Shown piece after piece: positions 6,498 to 6,635 of a stretch of 6,635 nucleotides of DNA. Source of the DNA: an uncultured Pseudomonadota bacterium. GTDB taxonomy: Bacteria > Pseudomonadota > Alphaproteobacteria > Rs-D84. How positions within the stretch are numbered: the first letter of the stretch is position 1; every line of letters starts with the position of its first letter. A program made the translations under genes and the position numbers. The stretch lies in assembly GCA_947165555.1 (NCBI GenBank), contig CAMVAR010000039.1:1-6635 (forward strand), in the 5' to 3' direction. The notes under the pieces are model-generated. The model was not told the origin of the DNA and did no database searches. It saw only the letters and a program-made list of their open reading frames with translations.

Positions 6498-6505
6498 CCC
6501 CCCCC
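6498..6505 (-). promoter_or_regulatory. G8 ribosome binding site of the S41-like gene
   Basis: An uninterrupted run of eight G on the minus strand ends four bases before the ATG at 6493 and ten before the ATG at 6487. It is the only purine-rich site available and rules out the longer reading frame. A run of this length can slip during replication and so change spacing. Confidence 0.55.
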
Positions 6506-6509
6506 AGAT

Positions 6510-6525
6510 GGTACACAGACGTACC
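6510..6525 (-). promoter_or_regulatory. Small hairpin just before the S41-like gene's ribosome site
   Basis: GGTAC (6510-6514) and GTACC (6521-6525) pair around a six-base loop in the 43-base gap after the SecF-like stop. It is not followed by a T-run, so it is not a terminator. It might protect or process the transcript or affect access to the adjacent G8 tract; the short stem makes this tentative. Confidence 0.25.
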
Positions 6526-6536
6526 GCACATTGGTT

Positions 6537-6635
6537 CTAATATTTTGTTTCACGTAAATTAAAGTGATACAAAATAACATTAGAAATATAGATACTGGTC
6601 AATGTTCCCATTATCACCGAAAACGTCATCGCAAT
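6537..6635 (-). CDS. secF: C-terminal end of a probable SecF protein translocase subunit (partial)
   Basis: An open minus-strand frame runs in from the window edge for 32 codons and stops at TAG (6539-6537). The peptide begins IAMTFSVIMGTLTSIYISNV and continues as a hydrophobic helix, then a short charged tail ending LRETKY. The pattern F-S-x3-G-T-x-[ST]-S-I-[YF] followed by a last hydrophobic helix and a short basic tail is what the final transmembrane segment of SecF (RND-like SecDF family) looks like. SecF with SecD uses the proton gradient to help Sec-dependent export in the inner membrane. It lies 43 bases upstream of the S41-like gene on the same strand and could head the operon. Only the tail is visible, so the identification rests on one short motif; another polytopic membrane protein of the RND superfamily is the main alternative. 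Confidence 0.62.
   Translation of the reverse strand: MAMTFSVIMGTLTSIYISNVILYHFNLRETKY
6574..6602 (-). promoter_or_regulatory. Possible promoter inside the secF tail
   Basis: On the minus strand TTGACC (6602-6597, five of six consensus) and TGTTAT (6579-6574, four of six) are 17 bases apart. It would start transcription near 6567, giving the S41-like, PAP2 and ftsK genes their own promoter. It lies within coding sequence, so its match may be incidental. Confidence 0.3.

Noticed and set aside
6494..6580. N-terminal extension of the S41-like protein
   Set aside because: It overlaps the SecF-like tail, lacks a ribosome site and would bury the signal peptide.

Overview
The window reads as a compact stretch of a moderately AT-rich Gram-negative chromosome in which every supportable gene lies on the minus strand. 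Signal peptides, a SecF-like tail and a FtsK whose winged-helix C-terminus resembles the alphaproteobacterial form point to Alphaproteobacteria. A host- or gut-associated lineage is my guess, based on the cysteine-rich exported proteins of unknown function; no rRNA or other marker confirms it.

Reading in the direction of transcription (right to left): 6635-6537 holds the last 32 codons of a gene that looks like secF. Then come an exported S41/CtpA-like protein with a PDZ domain (6493-4970), a PAP2 membrane phosphatase (4968-4312) and the DNA translocase FtsK (4273-2021). The gaps are 43, 1 and 38 bases, so this looks like one envelope and cell-division operon. The S41-like protein lacks both members of the Ser/Lys catalytic dyad and is predicted to be a pseudopeptidase.

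After a 90-base gap with a good extended -10 promoter (2001-1973) comes a self-contained unit of three small exported cysteine-rich proteins: a 283-residue protein built from 67-residue cysteine repeats (1930-1079) and two tandemly duplicated paralogues of about 150 residues (1077-613 and 584-132). A clear intrinsic terminator follows at 110-86. None has a function I recognise; the unit has a promoter, coupled genes and a terminator, and its paralogues show a conserved front and a diverging back.

The first 85 bases hold no gene that I can support. They contain a second, weaker terminator-like hairpin and a possible promoter overlapped by a perfect 8+8 inverted repeat, which probably serves a gene beyond the left edge. 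No tRNA, rRNA, CRISPR array or insertion sequence was seen, and no stretch over 300 bases lacks a gene.
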